DNA of 64,000 nucleotides from Algorimicrobium algoritergicola (GCF_008086165.1 NZ_VSKL01000003.1:186001-250000), one strand, 5' to 3'; positions 1 to 10,290 are shown, numbered from the stretch's first letter. The notes: generated by a model from the letters alone, not told the origin. Program-made: numbers and translations.

Positions 1-1265
1 TGTTGATTATAAACTAAAAAACCTAGTAATGAGATAACAGCAGCCAAACCAACTAACCCTAAAATAAAGCTATTTTTTTCGCTGATGTCGCGTTCTTTTT
101 CAGCTAATTCAGCACGCTGTGTTAATATATGGTTTTCACGTTCATTGGCATTATATTTTTCTTGAACTTCGGCTACTTCTTTGGTAATTCGCTGATTGAA
201 AATAGCGTCTTCAATAGCTTTAAATTTATTTTGATACACTTGCATGCTATCACTTTTATTAGCGAAAGCATAATAATAGGACATATTACTATAGCCATTA
301 ACAAGCAATTCATTTGCCTTAAAACTTTCCGCAAGCTGCAATCCGGTATTCAAATAACTCTTGGCTTGTTTGAAATTTCCTGTTCTTAAATACAAGTCGC
401 CTAAATTAAGCGACGAACTAGCAATACCTTGATTATCATTAATACTTTCCCGAATGGCTAATGATTTTTTTATATTATCAATTGCCTCATCGTTTTGCCC
501 TGTTGTAGTTAAAAAGCTCCCATAATTGTTATACAAAGCACCTAATTCAATTTTTAGATTATTAGCTTTGGCTACCGAAATTCCTTCCTTAAAATATTTA
601 ACGCTATTTAGCGTATCTTGAAGATGTAAATAAGCATTTGCCACGTTATTATAGGAACGCGTTAATAGCTGAAAATCATTAATTTCTTTAGCCGTTTCAA
701 CAATTTCCAAATGCGTTTTTAAAGCTTTATCATACTGTTTTAAGCCTCTGTAAATATTAGCGATGTTACTTTTTAAAGCACTAGCATATTTTAAATTATT
801 TTTCCGCTCATAAATTTCAAGCGCTTTGGTGTTATACACAATAGCAGAATCCAATTGAAACGTGTTTTGATAACACAGTCCTATTTTATTGTAAATACTT
901 GCTAAACCCAACGTGTCCTTAAGTTTAATTCTAATTTTAAGTGCATTATTATACACATTCATGGCTTCTTTATAATCTGCCAGATCATAATGTAAAATAC
1001 CTATATCATTATAGGCTTGTGCTTCGCCAACCTCGTTTTTAGTTGCTTTGGAAAGTTGCAAGGCCAAATTACCATAAGCAAAAGCTGAATCTGTAGAAAC
1101 AGTTCTGTAATACCAACACAAATCGCTATAAGCTTTAACCTTAATAGAATCTGGTGGATTTTTAGAAACTATCTGTTTTAAACTATCAATAATTTTTAAT
1201 GGCGCTTGTGAAAAACCATATAAACTTAAAAGCAAAGCTATCGGTAAGAGTAAAATTTTCTTCAT
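1..1265 (-). CDS. TPR-containing signalling protein, C-terminus outside window (partial)
   Basis: Open from an ATG at 1265 to the left edge with no stop, so the C-terminus is missing. The product starts with a signal peptide (MKKILLLPIALLLSLYGFSQ) followed by repeated helical pairs of the tetratricopeptide type through about residue 350. A charged coiled-coil rich in E, K and R comes next, then one membrane span (about FILGLVGLAAVISLLGFLVY) at the edge. In Flavobacteriia this layout (periplasmic TPRs, coiled coil, one span) normally continues into a cytoplasmic histidine kinase or LuxR/LytTR output domain. That part is inferred because it is not visible. It lies 8 bases downstream of the small membrane-protein gene at 1274-1546 and is probably co-transcribed with it. 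Confidence 0.85.
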   Translation of the reverse strand, partial: MKKILLLPIALLLSLYGFSQAPLKIIDSLKQIVSKNPPDSIKVKAYSDLCWYYRTVSTDSAFAYGNLALQLSKATKNEVGEAQAYNDIGILHYDLADYKEAMNVYNNALKIRIKLKDTLGLASIYNKIGLCYQNTFQLDSAIVYNTKALEIYERKNNLKYASALKSNIANIYRGLKQYDKALKTHLEIVETAKEINDFQLLTRSYNNVANAYLHLQDTLNSVKYFKEGISVAKANNLKIELGALYNNYGSFLTTTGQNDEAIDNIKKSLAIRESINDNQGIASSSLNLGDLYLRTGNFKQAKSYLNTGLQLAESFKANELLVNGYSNMSYYYAFANKSDSMQVYQNKFKAIEDAIFNQRITKEVAEVQEKYNANERENHILTQRAELAEKERDISEKNSFILGLVGLAAVISLLGFLVYNQ

Positions 1266-1273
1266 ATAACTAA

Positions 1274-1546
1274 TTAATAACGTTCTTCTAATATAGCTTT
1301 TTTTACTAAAAGCAACCCTTGAGTTATTTCAAATAATTTATTAAGCAAGTTATGGTTAAACGTTTCAAGGTAGTTGATTTTCATTGCAATTTCCTCATAC
1401 GTTTTGGTGCCTAAAGCGTATTGCTTTTCAAGATCTATATACTGTTTAGCCGCTGTTTTCATGAACGATCTGGTATCCAAGAGCACTTTTATTGCACGAA
1501 CCATTAAAATAAAAATAAGACTATATAAAAGAAGAAGTAAAATCAT
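1274..1546 (-). CDS. small membrane-anchored hypothetical protein
   Basis: A 90-residue product with one strongly hydrophobic N-terminal segment (residues 1-17, MILLLLLYSLIFILMVR) and a charged, probably helical remainder. I do not recognise a family. It sits 8 bases upstream of the TPR signalling gene on the same strand, so the two may form a transcription unit and this may be an accessory of the sensor; that is inference from position only. A reverse-strand open frame of 60 codons over the same bases is taken to be a shadow. Confidence 0.55.
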   Translation of the reverse strand: MILLLLLYSLIFILMVRAIKVLLDTRSFMKTAAKQYIDLEKQYALGTKTYEEIAMKINYLETFNHNLLNKLFEITQGLLLVKKAILEERY

Positions 1547-1789
1547 TTTTCACTAGAAATTAGATATAAAAAAAACACCAATTAGGAAAAGCTTTTGACC
1601 GTTCACAAAATTGATGTTTTATTATATAATAATTAATAGCAATTTAAAACTACAACTAAATATGTGACAACAATTATTTTTTCGACCAACTGCTTTTTAA
1701 AAAAGATTAAGCGTAATAACGGACTACCATTACGCTCAATCAACACATCTCAACAACAAGATATTGTTTGTTAAGATTTTAATAGCGTT

Positions 1790-2317
1790 TTAAAAAATTT
1801 GTTTAGTCAGGTTGAAAGTACCTTCTGTAATATTTTTAACGGTATCGTCATTCATATTTTTACATTGAAAACTGAACGTTCCTTTAATGTTTGTATCTGT
1901 ATCTTCAGATACTTTTATTTCTCCAACCACCCCAGAGTTTTGATAAGGCGCACTCCATGTTTGGGTTGCTGTCGGATTTGAAACATTTGGTTCTATATAG
2001 GATGCTACGATAAAGACATTGCTATCCGTTAATTCATAAGTTCCAACACCATCAAAAGTATTTATAATCATGGAGACCCCTTGAGTTGAAGAATTTCCCT
2101 GTAGCGTAACGGTTGTATTTGGACCCGCTGAAACCTGTGAAGCGGTTGATGTAATTTCTAAAGATTGAAAAGAATTACCATCTATTTTAGCAGTTATAAT
2201 ACCAGAAGATCCTCCTGACGCAGCTGGATTGCCTCCATCGTCATCACTTTTACAAGCTGTTATTGAAACGAATGATGCAATCATCATAAATACGGTAAAT
2301 TGTTTTAAAGTTCTCAT
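1790..2317 (-). CDS. lipoprotein of the DUF6252-like type
   Basis: A 175-residue product with a lipoprotein signal peptide: a hydrophobic stretch ending in a lipobox around SITAC, with the Cys at residue 22 followed by an acidic KSDDDGG tether. The rest is beta-rich, with short regular strands (AKIDGNSFQS, GTYELTD, GEIKVSED, IKGTFSFQCKN). Flavobacterial lipoproteins with this pattern are usually placed in the DUF6252 group; the assignment is by resemblance and no function is known. It stands alone, with a 242-base gene-free stretch downstream and about 100 bases separating it from the GSCFA gene upstream. Confidence 0.7.
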   Translation of the reverse strand: MRTLKQFTVFMMIASFVSITACKSDDDGGNPAASGGSSGIITAKIDGNSFQSLEITSTASQVSAGPNTTVTLQGNSSTQGVSMIINTFDGVGTYELTDSNVFIVASYIEPNVSNPTATQTWSAPYQNSGVVGEIKVSEDTDTNIKGTFSFQCKNMNDDTVKNITEGTFNLTKQIF

Positions 2318-2397
2318 TGTTGAATATGTTTATGATTAATAATAGTCCAAAATTGCAACAATAGAACACGGAAATCAATACGATGAATTACGTATAT

Positions 2398-2421
2398 TTA
2401 GGGATTAGGGATTAGGGATTA
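2398..2421. repeat. short tandem repeat TTAGGGA x3
   Basis: Three exact copies of the heptamer TTAGGGA followed by TTA. The last TTA is the complement of the stop codon of the GSCFA gene, so the array abuts the 3' end of that reading frame. No function can be assigned; slipped-strand expansion is the simplest origin. Confidence 0.85.
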
Positions 2422-3384
2422 AAATGTTATATGTGGAAAGCTTGTTTCCATTTTTTCTTTTTTTTCCGAAAGTTTTTTAAGAAATAATTGGTGCGCTTCG
2501 GAATTGGAATTGAAGGGTTTATGCTGTAATCCTCTTTGAATTTCATCAATAGCTTCCATCGTTTTTGATGCACTTTCAGAAATCCAAACCGTTTTAAAGG
2601 CATTCCAAATATAATGGATGGCTGTTTGACTTGGATGAATCATATCATCGGCATAAAAACGATAATCACGTAATTCATCCATCATAATTTCATAAGAAGG
2701 GAAGTAATGCAATTTGCCATTATCATGTGATGATTTTTCATGTAATAACTCGTGAATAGCAGTTATAAGATGCGCTTTACTTTGTGTATTCTCAATAAAA
2801 CCGTCTTTCAAATGTCTAATGGGTGAAACGGTAAATATAATGTCAGTTGATTGATTCACACTTTTAATATGCTGCACAGAAGCTTGTAAAGATTTTAAAA
2901 TATTAGCCACTGACAACAATTCTTTTGAGAACTTTTTCTGCGGAACTTTATGGCAATTTGCAACAACTGTTTCGCTTTCTATATCACGATACACCCAAGC
3001 AGTTCCTAATGTAATAACAAAATGTGAGGCCGCTACAATTTGTTCTCGCGTAAATTGAATCTGCGCATTCAGTTCATCCAATAGAGCAGCTTTGCTCGTG
3101 TTGCTTAAAACAGAATGTGCTTCAAAACTATGCCATTGTTCATTTTGAAAAAATATATCAGTTTCTGTATATACTTTCTCTTGAACCGCATTTGATATGA
3201 GATTCTCAATAGCTTTCGGCTGAAATAAAATTCCGAAGGGATTCAGAACAGTTTGAAATTTAAAATAGTCCAATTTCTGACCTATATTTTCAACAAAACA
3301 AGAACCCAACAAAAGCACTTCAGAATTATAATCTATTTGATTATGTTTTTGCGTTTTTAATGGGATTTTTGTTTGAAGGTTCAT
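2419..3384 (-). CDS. GSCFA family protein (SGNH-like hydrolase fold)
   Basis: A 321-residue product. The family-defining motif is near the N-terminus (LLLGSCFVENIGQKL, about residues 24-38) and a DDMIHPS segment lies about residue 245. These match the conserved Ser and Asp/His regions of the GSCFA family, which is related to SGNH esterases. There is no signal peptide, so it is probably cytoplasmic. The biochemical substrate is not known to me. Its start codon overlaps the end of the TPR lipoprotein gene, which directly follows alaS, so all three are likely one operon. Confidence 0.88.
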   Translation of the reverse strand: MNLQTKIPLKTQKHNQIDYNSEVLLLGSCFVENIGQKLDYFKFQTVLNPFGILFQPKAIENLISNAVQEKVYTETDIFFQNEQWHSFEAHSVLSNTSKAALLDELNAQIQFTREQIVAASHFVITLGTAWVYRDIESETVVANCHKVPQKKFSKELLSVANILKSLQASVQHIKSVNQSTDIIFTVSPIRHLKDGFIENTQSKAHLITAIHELLHEKSSHDNGKLHYFPSYEIMMDELRDYRFYADDMIHPSQTAIHYIWNAFKTVWISESASKTMEAIDEIQRGLQHKPFNSNSEAHQLFLKKLSEKKEKMETSFPHITF

Positions 3385-4208
3385 TAGTCCGTAATTATTA
3401 GCTTATGATAAACCTGATATGGATAAATTTCATAAAAAACATTATCTTCATTTATCGTATTAAATCTATTTTCATTTGCCAAATTAATCCATTCTTTAGC
3501 CTTTTCTACATTACCAATATTATAATAACATCTGGCTTTAAAATTCATCGCATCTCCAAAATTAGTATATACTAATAATGACATGTCAAAGCTTTCAATA
3601 GCTTCATTATAATTTCCAAGTTCATAATCAACTACACCTAAATAAAACCAATCTAAAAAATGACAGCCTTCTTCTGGTGGGTTTTCAGGAAAATCGGCAA
3701 ATTGTTGTGCTTTACTTTTTAGCAGAAAATCTTTAGCTTCTTCAAATTTATTCAATTGAAGATAATTTAAAGCCAAATAGAAATTATAAGTATGATCCAT
3801 GATATATGAATCACCATATAATTCTTTCATAAGTTTAAACTCTTCAATGGATTCTTCATACTCTTTTGAAAAAATGCATTTCATAAATGCACTATAATCT
3901 AAATATTTTTTTTGATTATATAAAACGGCTTTTTCTAAAAAGGGTTTTCCTAAACTATACTTTCGAGCTTTATATAATGGCATGGCCTTTTGTTGCCATA
4001 AATAGGCTTCGTCAGGCTTAATTTGTAACGCTGAATCCAAATATAATTGACGTTCTTGAGAATACATGTCAAACTCATAAGCGCGATTTTTGTAGTTATC
4101 CATTTTTATAGAATCTTCACTGCTCAAAGAAATTGGTTTATCTAAAACCTTTACTTCCTTTTGAGTGCATGAAAACAAAATCAGAATAAAGAACAAACAA
4201 TATCTCAT
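3384..4208 (-). CDS. TPR lipoprotein
   Basis: A 274-residue product with a lipoprotein signal (MRYCLFFILILFSC, lipobox Cys at residue 14) and several tetratricopeptide-like helical pairs. Examples are around PDEAYLWQQKAMPLYKARKY, NYLQLNKFEEAKDFLLKSKA and LGNYNEAIESFDMSLLVYTN. It is probably attached to a membrane facing the periplasm and acts as a protein-binding scaffold. One base separates it from the end of alaS and its last base is the first base of the GSCFA start, indicating translational coupling. No enzymatic motif is visible. Confidence 0.75.
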   Translation of the reverse strand: MRYCLFFILILFSCTQKEVKVLDKPISLSSEDSIKMDNYKNRAYEFDMYSQERQLYLDSALQIKPDEAYLWQQKAMPLYKARKYSLGKPFLEKAVLYNQKKYLDYSAFMKCIFSKEYEESIEEFKLMKELYGDSYIMDHTYNFYLALNYLQLNKFEEAKDFLLKSKAQQFADFPENPPEEGCHFLDWFYLGVVDYELGNYNEAIESFDMSLLVYTNFGDAMNFKARCYYNIGNVEKAKEWINLANENRFNTINEDNVFYEIYPYQVYHKLIITD

Positions 4209-4209
4209 T

Positions 4210-6822
4210 CTATGAAATTAAATATTTTTTAGCTTGCTCTAAAGCTTCCTCAATACCTCCTGGATTTTTACCGCCTGCTGTTGCAAAAAACGGTTGTCCT
4301 CCACCTCCACCTTGGATATACTTCCCTAATTCTCTAACAATTTGTCCAGCGTTTAAACCTTTACTTGCAACTAATTCTTTAGAAACATAACAAGATAATA
4401 ATGCTTTTCCTTCATTTTCAGCTGCAAATAATAAAAACAAATTATCAAATTGGCTACCCAATTCAAAACATAAATCTTTGATGCCTCCTGCGTCTAAATC
4501 TATTTTTTTAGCTAAAAACTGAACACCGTTTACTAGTGTTAATTCTGATTTTAAATCGCCTTTTAAATTTTTTGCTTTGTCTTTTAACAACCCTTCTACT
4601 TGTTTTTTAAGGCTACTATTTTCCTCTTGTAAATTTTGAAGTGCTCTAACGGGTTCGTTATTGTTTAAAAGCGCTTTCATATCATTAAATGCTTTATTTA
4701 CATCAACAAAATAATCTTTTAAGGCATCGTTGGTAATAGCTTCAATACGTCGGATTCCAGCTGCAACAGCACCTTCTGACACAATTTTAAAAAACCAAAT
4801 ATCACCTGTATTTTTCACATGTGTTCCTCCACAAAGTTCAATAGATTGTCCAAAGCGAACCATGCGAACTGTATCGCCATATTTTTCGCCAAATAACGCC
4901 ATGGCTCCAGCTTCAATAGCTTTATCCATTGGCATGTTGCGTTGTTCTTGCAATGGTAATTTTCCAGCAATACGTGCATTTACAAAATGCTCAACATCGC
5001 GTAATTCTTCAGCAGATAATTTAGAGAAATGCGAGAAATCAAATCGTAAATATTTAGAATGAACAGCACTTCCTTTTTGCTCCACATGTGGTCCTAAAAT
5101 TTCGCGTAAGGCTTGGTGTAGCAAATGGGTTGCGGTATGATTACATTCGGTTCTATAACGTTGTTTCGCATCTACACTTGCTGTAAATGAATCTTCAATA
5201 TTTTCTGGTAAATTTTTAGCAAAATGCATGACAACGTTATTCTCCTTCTTGGTATCTAGAATATAAACAATATCGCCATTGGCATCTTCTAAATACCCTT
5301 TGTCACCAACTTGCCCACCGCCTTCCGCATAAAATGGTGTTAAGTTAAAAACCAGTTGATACATATCACCATCTTTTTTAGAAGTCACTTTACGATAACG
5401 TGTAATTTTAACTTTCGCTTCTAAAGCATCATATCCTATAAATTCCTGAACAGCATCATTAATTAAAATGGTCCAATCGTCTGTGGACATTTCACTAGCC
5501 GCACGCGACCTTTTTTTCTGCTTTTCTAAATGTTCCTTAAATCCTTTTTCGTCTAATTTCAGTCCTTGTTCAGAAAGAATTAAAGCGGTTAAATCGATAG
5601 GAAAACCATAAGTGTCATATAATTCAAATGCTTTTTCACCTGAAACGGTATCGCCAGATGTGTTTTTCACAATACCATCTAAAAGCACCAATCCTTGATC
5701 TAACGTTCTTAAAAAAGAGGCTTCCTCTTCTTTAATTACATTTTCAATCAATTGTTTTTGAGATTTCAATTCCGGGAAGGCTTCGCCCATTTTCTTACTT
5801 AAAACATCTACCAGCCTATAAATAAATGGTTCTTTCTGATCTAAAAATGTAAAACTATAGCGAATGGCACGACGTAAAATTCTACGAATTACATAACCTG
5901 CTCCAGTATTACTTGGTAATTGACCATCTGCAATGGAAAATGCTACAGCACGAACGTGATCTGAAATAACACGAATAGCAACATCAATCTTTTCATCCTT
6001 ACCATAATCCTTATCTGTTATGGTTTCTATTTCACGAATAATCGGTGTAAAAACATCGGTATCATAATTGGATGTTACGCCTTGTAAAACCATACACAAA
6101 CGCTCAAACCCCATACCTGTATCAATATGCTTATTTGGCAAAGGTACCAATGAACCATTGGCTTTACGGTTGTATTGCATAAATACCAAGTTCCAGATTT
6201 CCACGACTTGTGGATGATCCATATTCACCAAATCTTTACCAGAAACTTTGGCTTTTTCTTCAGCTGAACGAATATCGACATGTATTTCACTACAAGGTCC
6301 ACATGGTCCTTGGTCTCCCATTTCCCAAAAGTTATCCTTTTTATTTCCCATAAGAATGCGATCTTCAGAAATCAATTCTTTCCAAAAATCATAAGCCTCT
6401 TGATCCATAGGAATTCCGTCTGCTTCATCGCCTTCAAAAACGGTTACATATAATATATCTTTATCAATCCCGAACTCATCAACTAGTAATTCCCAAGCCC
6501 AAGCAATAGCTTCTTTTTTAAAATAATCGCCAAAACTCCAATTCCCTAACATTTCAAAAAGCGTATGGTGGTAGGTATCATAACCAACTTCTTCCAAATC
6601 ATTATGCTTTCCGGAAACGCGCAAACATTTTTGCGAATCGGTAATTCGGTTATTTTTAGGCTCTGCATTTCCTAAAAAATACTCCTTAAAAGGTGCCATA
6701 CCTGAATTAACAAACATTAAAGTGGGATCATCCTTTAAAACCATAGGAGCTGATGGCACAATGCTATGTTGCTTATCCTTAAAAAATTGCAGAAATTTTG
6801 AGCGTATATCTTGAGACTTCAT
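4210..6822 (-). CDS. alaS: alanine--tRNA ligase
   Basis: An 870-residue product, the normal length for bacterial AlaRS. It charges tRNA-Ala with alanine in the cytoplasm. The class II catalytic core begins [19 protein letters not shown] and contains the substrate region [14 protein letters not shown]. The editing domain carries the zinc-binding pattern HTATHLLH and CGGTH (about residues 560-670). The C-Ala domain ends with the Gly-rich segment [17 protein letters not shown] typical of the family. It is probably the first gene of an operon with the TPR lipoprotein and GSCFA genes. The 220 bases upstream separate it from the divergent M23 peptidase gene. Confidence 0.98.
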   Translation of the reverse strand: MKSQDIRSKFLQFFKDKQHSIVPSAPMVLKDDPTLMFVNSGMAPFKEYFLGNAEPKNNRITDSQKCLRVSGKHNDLEEVGYDTYHHTLFEMLGNWSFGDYFKKEAIAWAWELLVDEFGIDKDILYVTVFEGDEADGIPMDQEAYDFWKELISEDRILMGNKKDNFWEMGDQGPCGPCSEIHVDIRSAEEKAKVSGKDLVNMDHPQVVEIWNLVFMQYNRKANGSLVPLPNKHIDTGMGFERLCMVLQGVTSNYDTDVFTPIIREIETITDKDYGKDEKIDVAIRVISDHVRAVAFSIADGQLPSNTGAGYVIRRILRRAIRYSFTFLDQKEPFIYRLVDVLSKKMGEAFPELKSQKQLIENVIKEEEASFLRTLDQGLVLLDGIVKNTSGDTVSGEKAFELYDTYGFPIDLTALILSEQGLKLDEKGFKEHLEKQKKRSRAASEMSTDDWTILINDAVQEFIGYDALEAKVKITRYRKVTSKKDGDMYQLVFNLTPFYAEGGGQVGDKGYLEDANGDIVYILDTKKENNVVMHFAKNLPENIEDSFTASVDAKQRYRTECNHTATHLLHQALREILGPHVEQKGSAVHSKYLRFDFSHFSKLSAEELRDVEHFVNARIAGKLPLQEQRNMPMDKAIEAGAMALFGEKYGDTVRMVRFGQSIELCGGTHVKNTGDIWFFKIVSEGAVAAGIRRIEAITNDALKDYFVDVNKAFNDMKALLNNNEPVRALQNLQEENSSLKKQVEGLLKDKAKNLKGDLKSELTLVNGVQFLAKKIDLDAGGIKDLCFELGSQFDNLFLLFAAENEGKALLSCYVSKELVASKGLNAGQIVRELGKYIQGGGGGQPFFATAGGKNPGGIEEALEQAKKYLIS

Positions 6823-7042
6823 AAATGAAAATGGGTTGTAAGCTTATGTTAAAATTCCACCATGTGCTAAACAATTTATATATTTACTCTCCATAATTTT
6901 TTAAAAATAATAGACAGAAATAACTTACACATATTATCACCATGCTAATTCAAGCATTATAATTACGTAATTTTAACTGTTTGCAAAGCAGAATAATTAA
7001 TTATTCTATTCTAATTAACTGCAAAAATAGTAAATTTAGCCA

Positions 7043-8014
7043 ATGAGTAAGGTAAAATATTATTACGATTCTGAAACGCTCTCTTACAGGAAAATTGAGC
7101 GCAGGAAAAGACGCACCTTTAAATTCATCGGGCTTTTTATTTTAGCCGCTGGATTATTTGGTTTTCTTACCATGTTTATTACCAGTCAATATATTGAATC
7201 TCCTAAAGAAAAAGCCTTAAAACGCGAGCTTTCTAATATGCAATTGCAGTACCAATTGATAAATAAAAAAATGGATCAAGCCCAATTGGTATTGGAGGAT
7301 GTTGCTAATCGTGACAATCATATTTATCGATTATATTTTGAAACCAACCCTATTCCTGATGAGCAACGTCGTGCTGGTTTTGGTGGTGTAAACCGTTATA
7401 AAAATTTGGAAGGTTTTGATAACTCTAAACTTATAATAGAAAGCAATAAGCGCATAGATATGCTACAAAAGCAAATTGTAGTACAGTCCAAATCATTAGA
7501 CGAAATTGCTAAATTAGCAGAAGAAAAAGAAAAGTTACTAGAAGCTATTCCTGCCATTCAACCCGTAAGCAATGAAGATTTAACACGTATGGCTTCCGGT
7601 TATGGTTATAGAACAGATCCATTTACAAAGGTTCGGAAATTCCATTATGGCATGGATTTTACAGCACCCCGAGGCACACCTGTTTACGCATCAGGTGATG
7701 GCGTAGTAACGCGTGCTGATAGCCAATCTTCAGGGTATGGAAATCATATTCGTATAGACCATGGTTTTGGATATGTTAGTTTATATGGACATCTTTATAA
7801 ATATAACGTCAAGAAAAACCAGAAAGTAAAACGTGGTGATTTAATTGGTTTTGTTGGAAATACAGGCCGTTCTTCAGGAGCACATTTACACTATGAAATT
7901 TTTAAAGATGATGAACGCATCAATCCGTTAAACTTCTATTATGGCAATCTTTCAGCTGAAGAATTTGACGAACTTTTAAAACATGCAACGCTTGAAAACC
8001 AATCTTTAGACTAA
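7043..8014 (+). CDS. M23 family metallopeptidase (membrane-anchored murein hydrolase)
   Basis: A 323-residue product with a cytoplasmic basic N-terminus, one membrane span (about residues 27-50), a coiled-coil region (about 60-180) and a C-terminal M23/LytM domain (about 190-310). The zinc-site motifs HYGMDFTAPRGTPVYASG (H and D) and GAHLHYEIF (HLH) are intact, so it should be an active peptidoglycan endopeptidase rather than an EnvC-type activator. Its stop overlaps the start of the MerR gene (TAATG), so the two are translationally coupled. It is divergent from alaS. Confidence 0.93.
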   Translation: MSKVKYYYDSETLSYRKIERRKRRTFKFIGLFILAAGLFGFLTMFITSQYIESPKEKALKRELSNMQLQYQLINKKMDQAQLVLEDVANRDNHIYRLYFETNPIPDEQRRAGFGGVNRYKNLEGFDNSKLIIESNKRIDMLQKQIVVQSKSLDEIAKLAEEKEKLLEAIPAIQPVSNEDLTRMASGYGYRTDPFTKVRKFHYGMDFTAPRGTPVYASGDGVVTRADSQSSGYGNHIRIDHGFGYVSLYGHLYKYNVKKNQKVKRGDLIGFVGNTGRSSGAHLHYEIFKDDERINPLNFYYGNLSAEEFDELLKHATLENQSLD

Positions 8015-8343
8015 TGCATATCAACTTACCCGAAAAACGATATTATGGAATTGGTGAAGTAGCCAAGGCTTTTGGTGTGAACACTTCTTTAATCCGTTTT
8101 TGGGAAAAAGAGTTCGATGTTTTACAACCAAAAAAAAATGCAAAAGGCAACCGAAAATTTACACCTGATGATATTCAGAATTTAAAACTCATTTTTCATT
8201 TGGTTAAAGAACGTGGATTTACACTTGATGGTGCTAAAATTCATTTAAAAGAAGAAAAACAACAAACACTTAATAATTTTGAGATTATCACCAAATTAGA
8301 GGGTGTCAAAGCACAACTTATTAAAATTAAAGAACAGCTGTAA
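8014..8343 (+). CDS. MerR family transcriptional regulator
   Basis: A 109-residue product with a winged-helix MerR DNA-binding domain: YGIGEVAKAFGVNTSLIRFWEKEF and NRKFTPDDIQNLKLIFHLVKERG. A short C-terminal helix follows for dimerisation. There is no effector domain and no Cys-based metal site, so it is of the small, effector-less class common downstream of the M23 peptidase in Flavobacteriia. It overlaps that gene by one base. Its target genes cannot be told from the sequence. Confidence 0.9.
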   Translation: MHINLPEKRYYGIGEVAKAFGVNTSLIRFWEKEFDVLQPKKNAKGNRKFTPDDIQNLKLIFHLVKERGFTLDGAKIHLKEEKQQTLNNFEIITKLEGVKAQLIKIKEQL

Positions 8344-8407
8344 CATTTTAATAAAAACAGCAACTAATACATACAAACTTTACACTAAACACTAAAAACA
8401 ACTTATT

Positions 8408-9004
8408 ATGAAAAAATGGTTAATTCCCGTTATAATTATTGGAGTTATTGCAGTAGCAATTTACTCTTGGGCTGTAGGATTCAACAATACAGCAGTAGAA
8501 TATGAAGCCGATGCTAAAACAGCATGGGCAGATGTAGAAAGTTCTTACCAACGTCGTAACGACTTAATTGGAAACTTGGTGAAAACGGTTCAAGGTGCTG
8601 CCGATTTTGAACGTACAACGTTAAGAGAAGTTATAGAAGCACGTGCTAAAGCTACTTCCACGACTATTGATGCTAGCAATTTAACACCTGAAAACATGGC
8701 ACAATTTCAACAAGCTCAATCTGGTTTAAGTGGCGCATTATCCAAATTATTAGTATCCGTAGAACGCTATCCTGATTTGAAAGCCAATCAGAATTTCTTG
8801 GAGTTACAATCTCAATTAGAAGGCACTGAAAACCGTATTAATGTAGCAAGAGATCGTTATAACGAATCTGTAAATATTTATGACAAACATATTTCAAAAT
8901 TCCCAGGAAGCTTTTTAGCAGGAATTTTTGGTTTTGAAGATATGCCTAGATATAAAGCAGATCCAGGAAGTGAAAATGCACCTGATGTTGATTTTGAATT
9001 TTAA
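8408..9004 (+). CDS. LemA family protein
   Basis: A 198-residue product with an N-terminal membrane anchor (MKKWLIPVIIIGVIAVAIYSWAV), then the helical LemA fold with the family signature around YQRRNDLIGNLVKTVQGAADFER. LemA proteins are single-span membrane proteins with the helical bundle outside the cytoplasm; their molecular role is unsettled. It is followed after 5 bases by two TPM-domain genes, a conserved pairing in Bacteroidota, which suggests a joint membrane-associated function. Confidence 0.93.
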   Translation: MKKWLIPVIIIGVIAVAIYSWAVGFNNTAVEYEADAKTAWADVESSYQRRNDLIGNLVKTVQGAADFERTTLREVIEARAKATSTTIDASNLTPENMAQFQQAQSGLSGALSKLLVSVERYPDLKANQNFLELQSQLEGTENRINVARDRYNESVNIYDKHISKFPGSFLAGIFGFEDMPRYKADPGSENAPDVDFEF

Positions 9005-9009
9005 GAACT

Positions 9010-9447
9010 ATGTCTAAAATTGAAGAATTTTTAACTGCAGATGAAGAGCAAGCTATTATTGCTGCTATTCGCGAAGCCGAAAAAAACACCTCTGGTGAAA
9101 TACGCGTTCATTTAGAAAAAACATCAAAAATTGATGTCTTTGATCGTGCTATGGAAGTTTTCCATTATTTAAAAATGGATAATACCAAACAACAAAATGG
9201 CGTTTTAATTTATGTAGCTGTAGAAGATAGAAACTTTGTGATTTTTGGTGACAAAGGCATTAACGATGTGGTATCAGATGATTTCTGGGACAGCACGCGA
9301 AATGCCATTCAAACCCAATTTAAACAAGGTAACTTTAAACAGGGATTAGTAGATGGCATTTTAAAAGCCGGAAACGCTTTAGAACACCATTTCCCTTGGG
9401 GACACAATGATAAAAATGAATTGCCTGACACCATTTCAAAAGGATAA
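9010..9447 (+). CDS. TPM-domain protein, cytosolic form
   Basis: A 145-residue product made almost entirely of a TPM (TLP18.3/Psb32/MOLO-1) domain. It contains EEQAIIAAIREAEKNTSGEIRVHLE and an NGVLIYVAVEDRNFVIFGDKGIN core, as in the larger neighbour. There is no signal peptide or membrane span, unlike the next gene. It lies between lemA (5-base gap) and the secreted TPM gene (9-base gap), so the three are very likely co-transcribed. The role of bacterial TPM proteins is not well defined. Confidence 0.85.
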   Translation: MSKIEEFLTADEEQAIIAAIREAEKNTSGEIRVHLEKTSKIDVFDRAMEVFHYLKMDNTKQQNGVLIYVAVEDRNFVIFGDKGINDVVSDDFWDSTRNAIQTQFKQGNFKQGLVDGILKAGNALEHHFPWGHNDKNELPDTISKG

Positions 9448-9456
9448 AAACCAAAC

Positions 9457-10290
9457 ATGCCTAACTTAAAAAATTACATTTTTACACGTAAAACTTTTAA
9501 ACAGTTTAGCCTTATTTGCGTCATGCTGTTTTTAGGTTTGCAATCTGGTTTGGCACAGTTTACTATTCCGGAAATGCCGAAAGAGCAAACGAGTGTTTAT
9601 GATTATGTTGGTTTATTATCGGCTACCGAAAAAAGTGCTTTAGAAAATAAACTAATTAAATATTCTGACACGACTTCTACGCAAATTGTAGTTGCAATCA
9701 TTTCATCAACCAATGGTGAAAATATTAATTATTTGGGTGCGCAATGGGGTGATAAATGGGGAATTGGTCAAGCGAAGGAAGATAATGGTGTATTAATTTT
9801 GTTGGCACGCGACGACAAAAAAATAGCGATTAACACGGGATATGGTGTAGAGCATTTGCTCACGGACGCTATGAGTAAACGCATTATAGAAAATGACATA
9901 ATTCCCTTCTTCAAACAAAACGATTATCCAGGCGGTTTAAACCGAGGTGCTGATGCCATTTTTGAAGTCATGACTGGCGAATACAATGGATCAAGACCAA
10001 GTGGCAGTTCAGATGGCTTTCCTATTGGCGCGCTATTTCCATTATTCATAATTTTCTTATTTATCATAATTTCTATTTCGAAAAATAAGCGTGGCGGCGG
10101 AAAAGGTGGTTCTGGAAGTAATAAATCTGGAGGCTTTAGTATTTTAGATGCTATTATTTTAAGCAATATGGGTCGTGGAGGTTTTGGCGGTTCATCAGGT
10201 GGTTTCGGAGGCTCTTCTGGAGGCGGCGGCTTTGGCGGTGGTTTCGGAGGCGGTGGCTTTGGCGGCGGCGGTGCTTCTGGCGGATGGTAA
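9457..10290 (+). CDS. TPM-domain membrane protein with Gly-rich tail (YgcG-like)
   Basis: A 277-residue product. It has an N-terminal hydrophobic signal (about residues 18-36), a TPM domain (about 45-175, with IVVAIISSTNGENINYLGAQ and NGVLILLARDDKKIAINTGYG), one membrane span (about 188-207), and a tail of about 60 residues composed almost only of Gly, Ser and Phe (repeated GGFGGSSGG). This is the usual architecture of the YgcG group that accompanies LemA. The C-terminal tail is encoded by a GGC/GGT-rich stretch (10090-10290) that stands out against the AT-rich background. A terminator follows at 10341. Confidence 0.88.
   Translation: MPNLKNYIFTRKTFKQFSLICVMLFLGLQSGLAQFTIPEMPKEQTSVYDYVGLLSATEKSALENKLIKYSDTTSTQIVVAIISSTNGENINYLGAQWGDKWGIGQAKEDNGVLILLARDDKKIAINTGYGVEHLLTDAMSKRIIENDIIPFFKQNDYPGGLNRGADAIFEVMTGEYNGSRPSGSSDGFPIGALFPLFIIFLFIIISISKNKRGGGKGGSGSNKSGGFSILDAIILSNMGRGGFGGSSGGFGGSSGGGGFGGGFGGGGFGGGGASGGW

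Noticed and set aside
4730..5062. 110-codon plus-strand open frame inside alaS
   Set aside because: Antisense shadow of a highly conserved gene; no signal or domain of its own. The same holds for the other open frames inside der, gcvP, valS and the macroglobulin gene.
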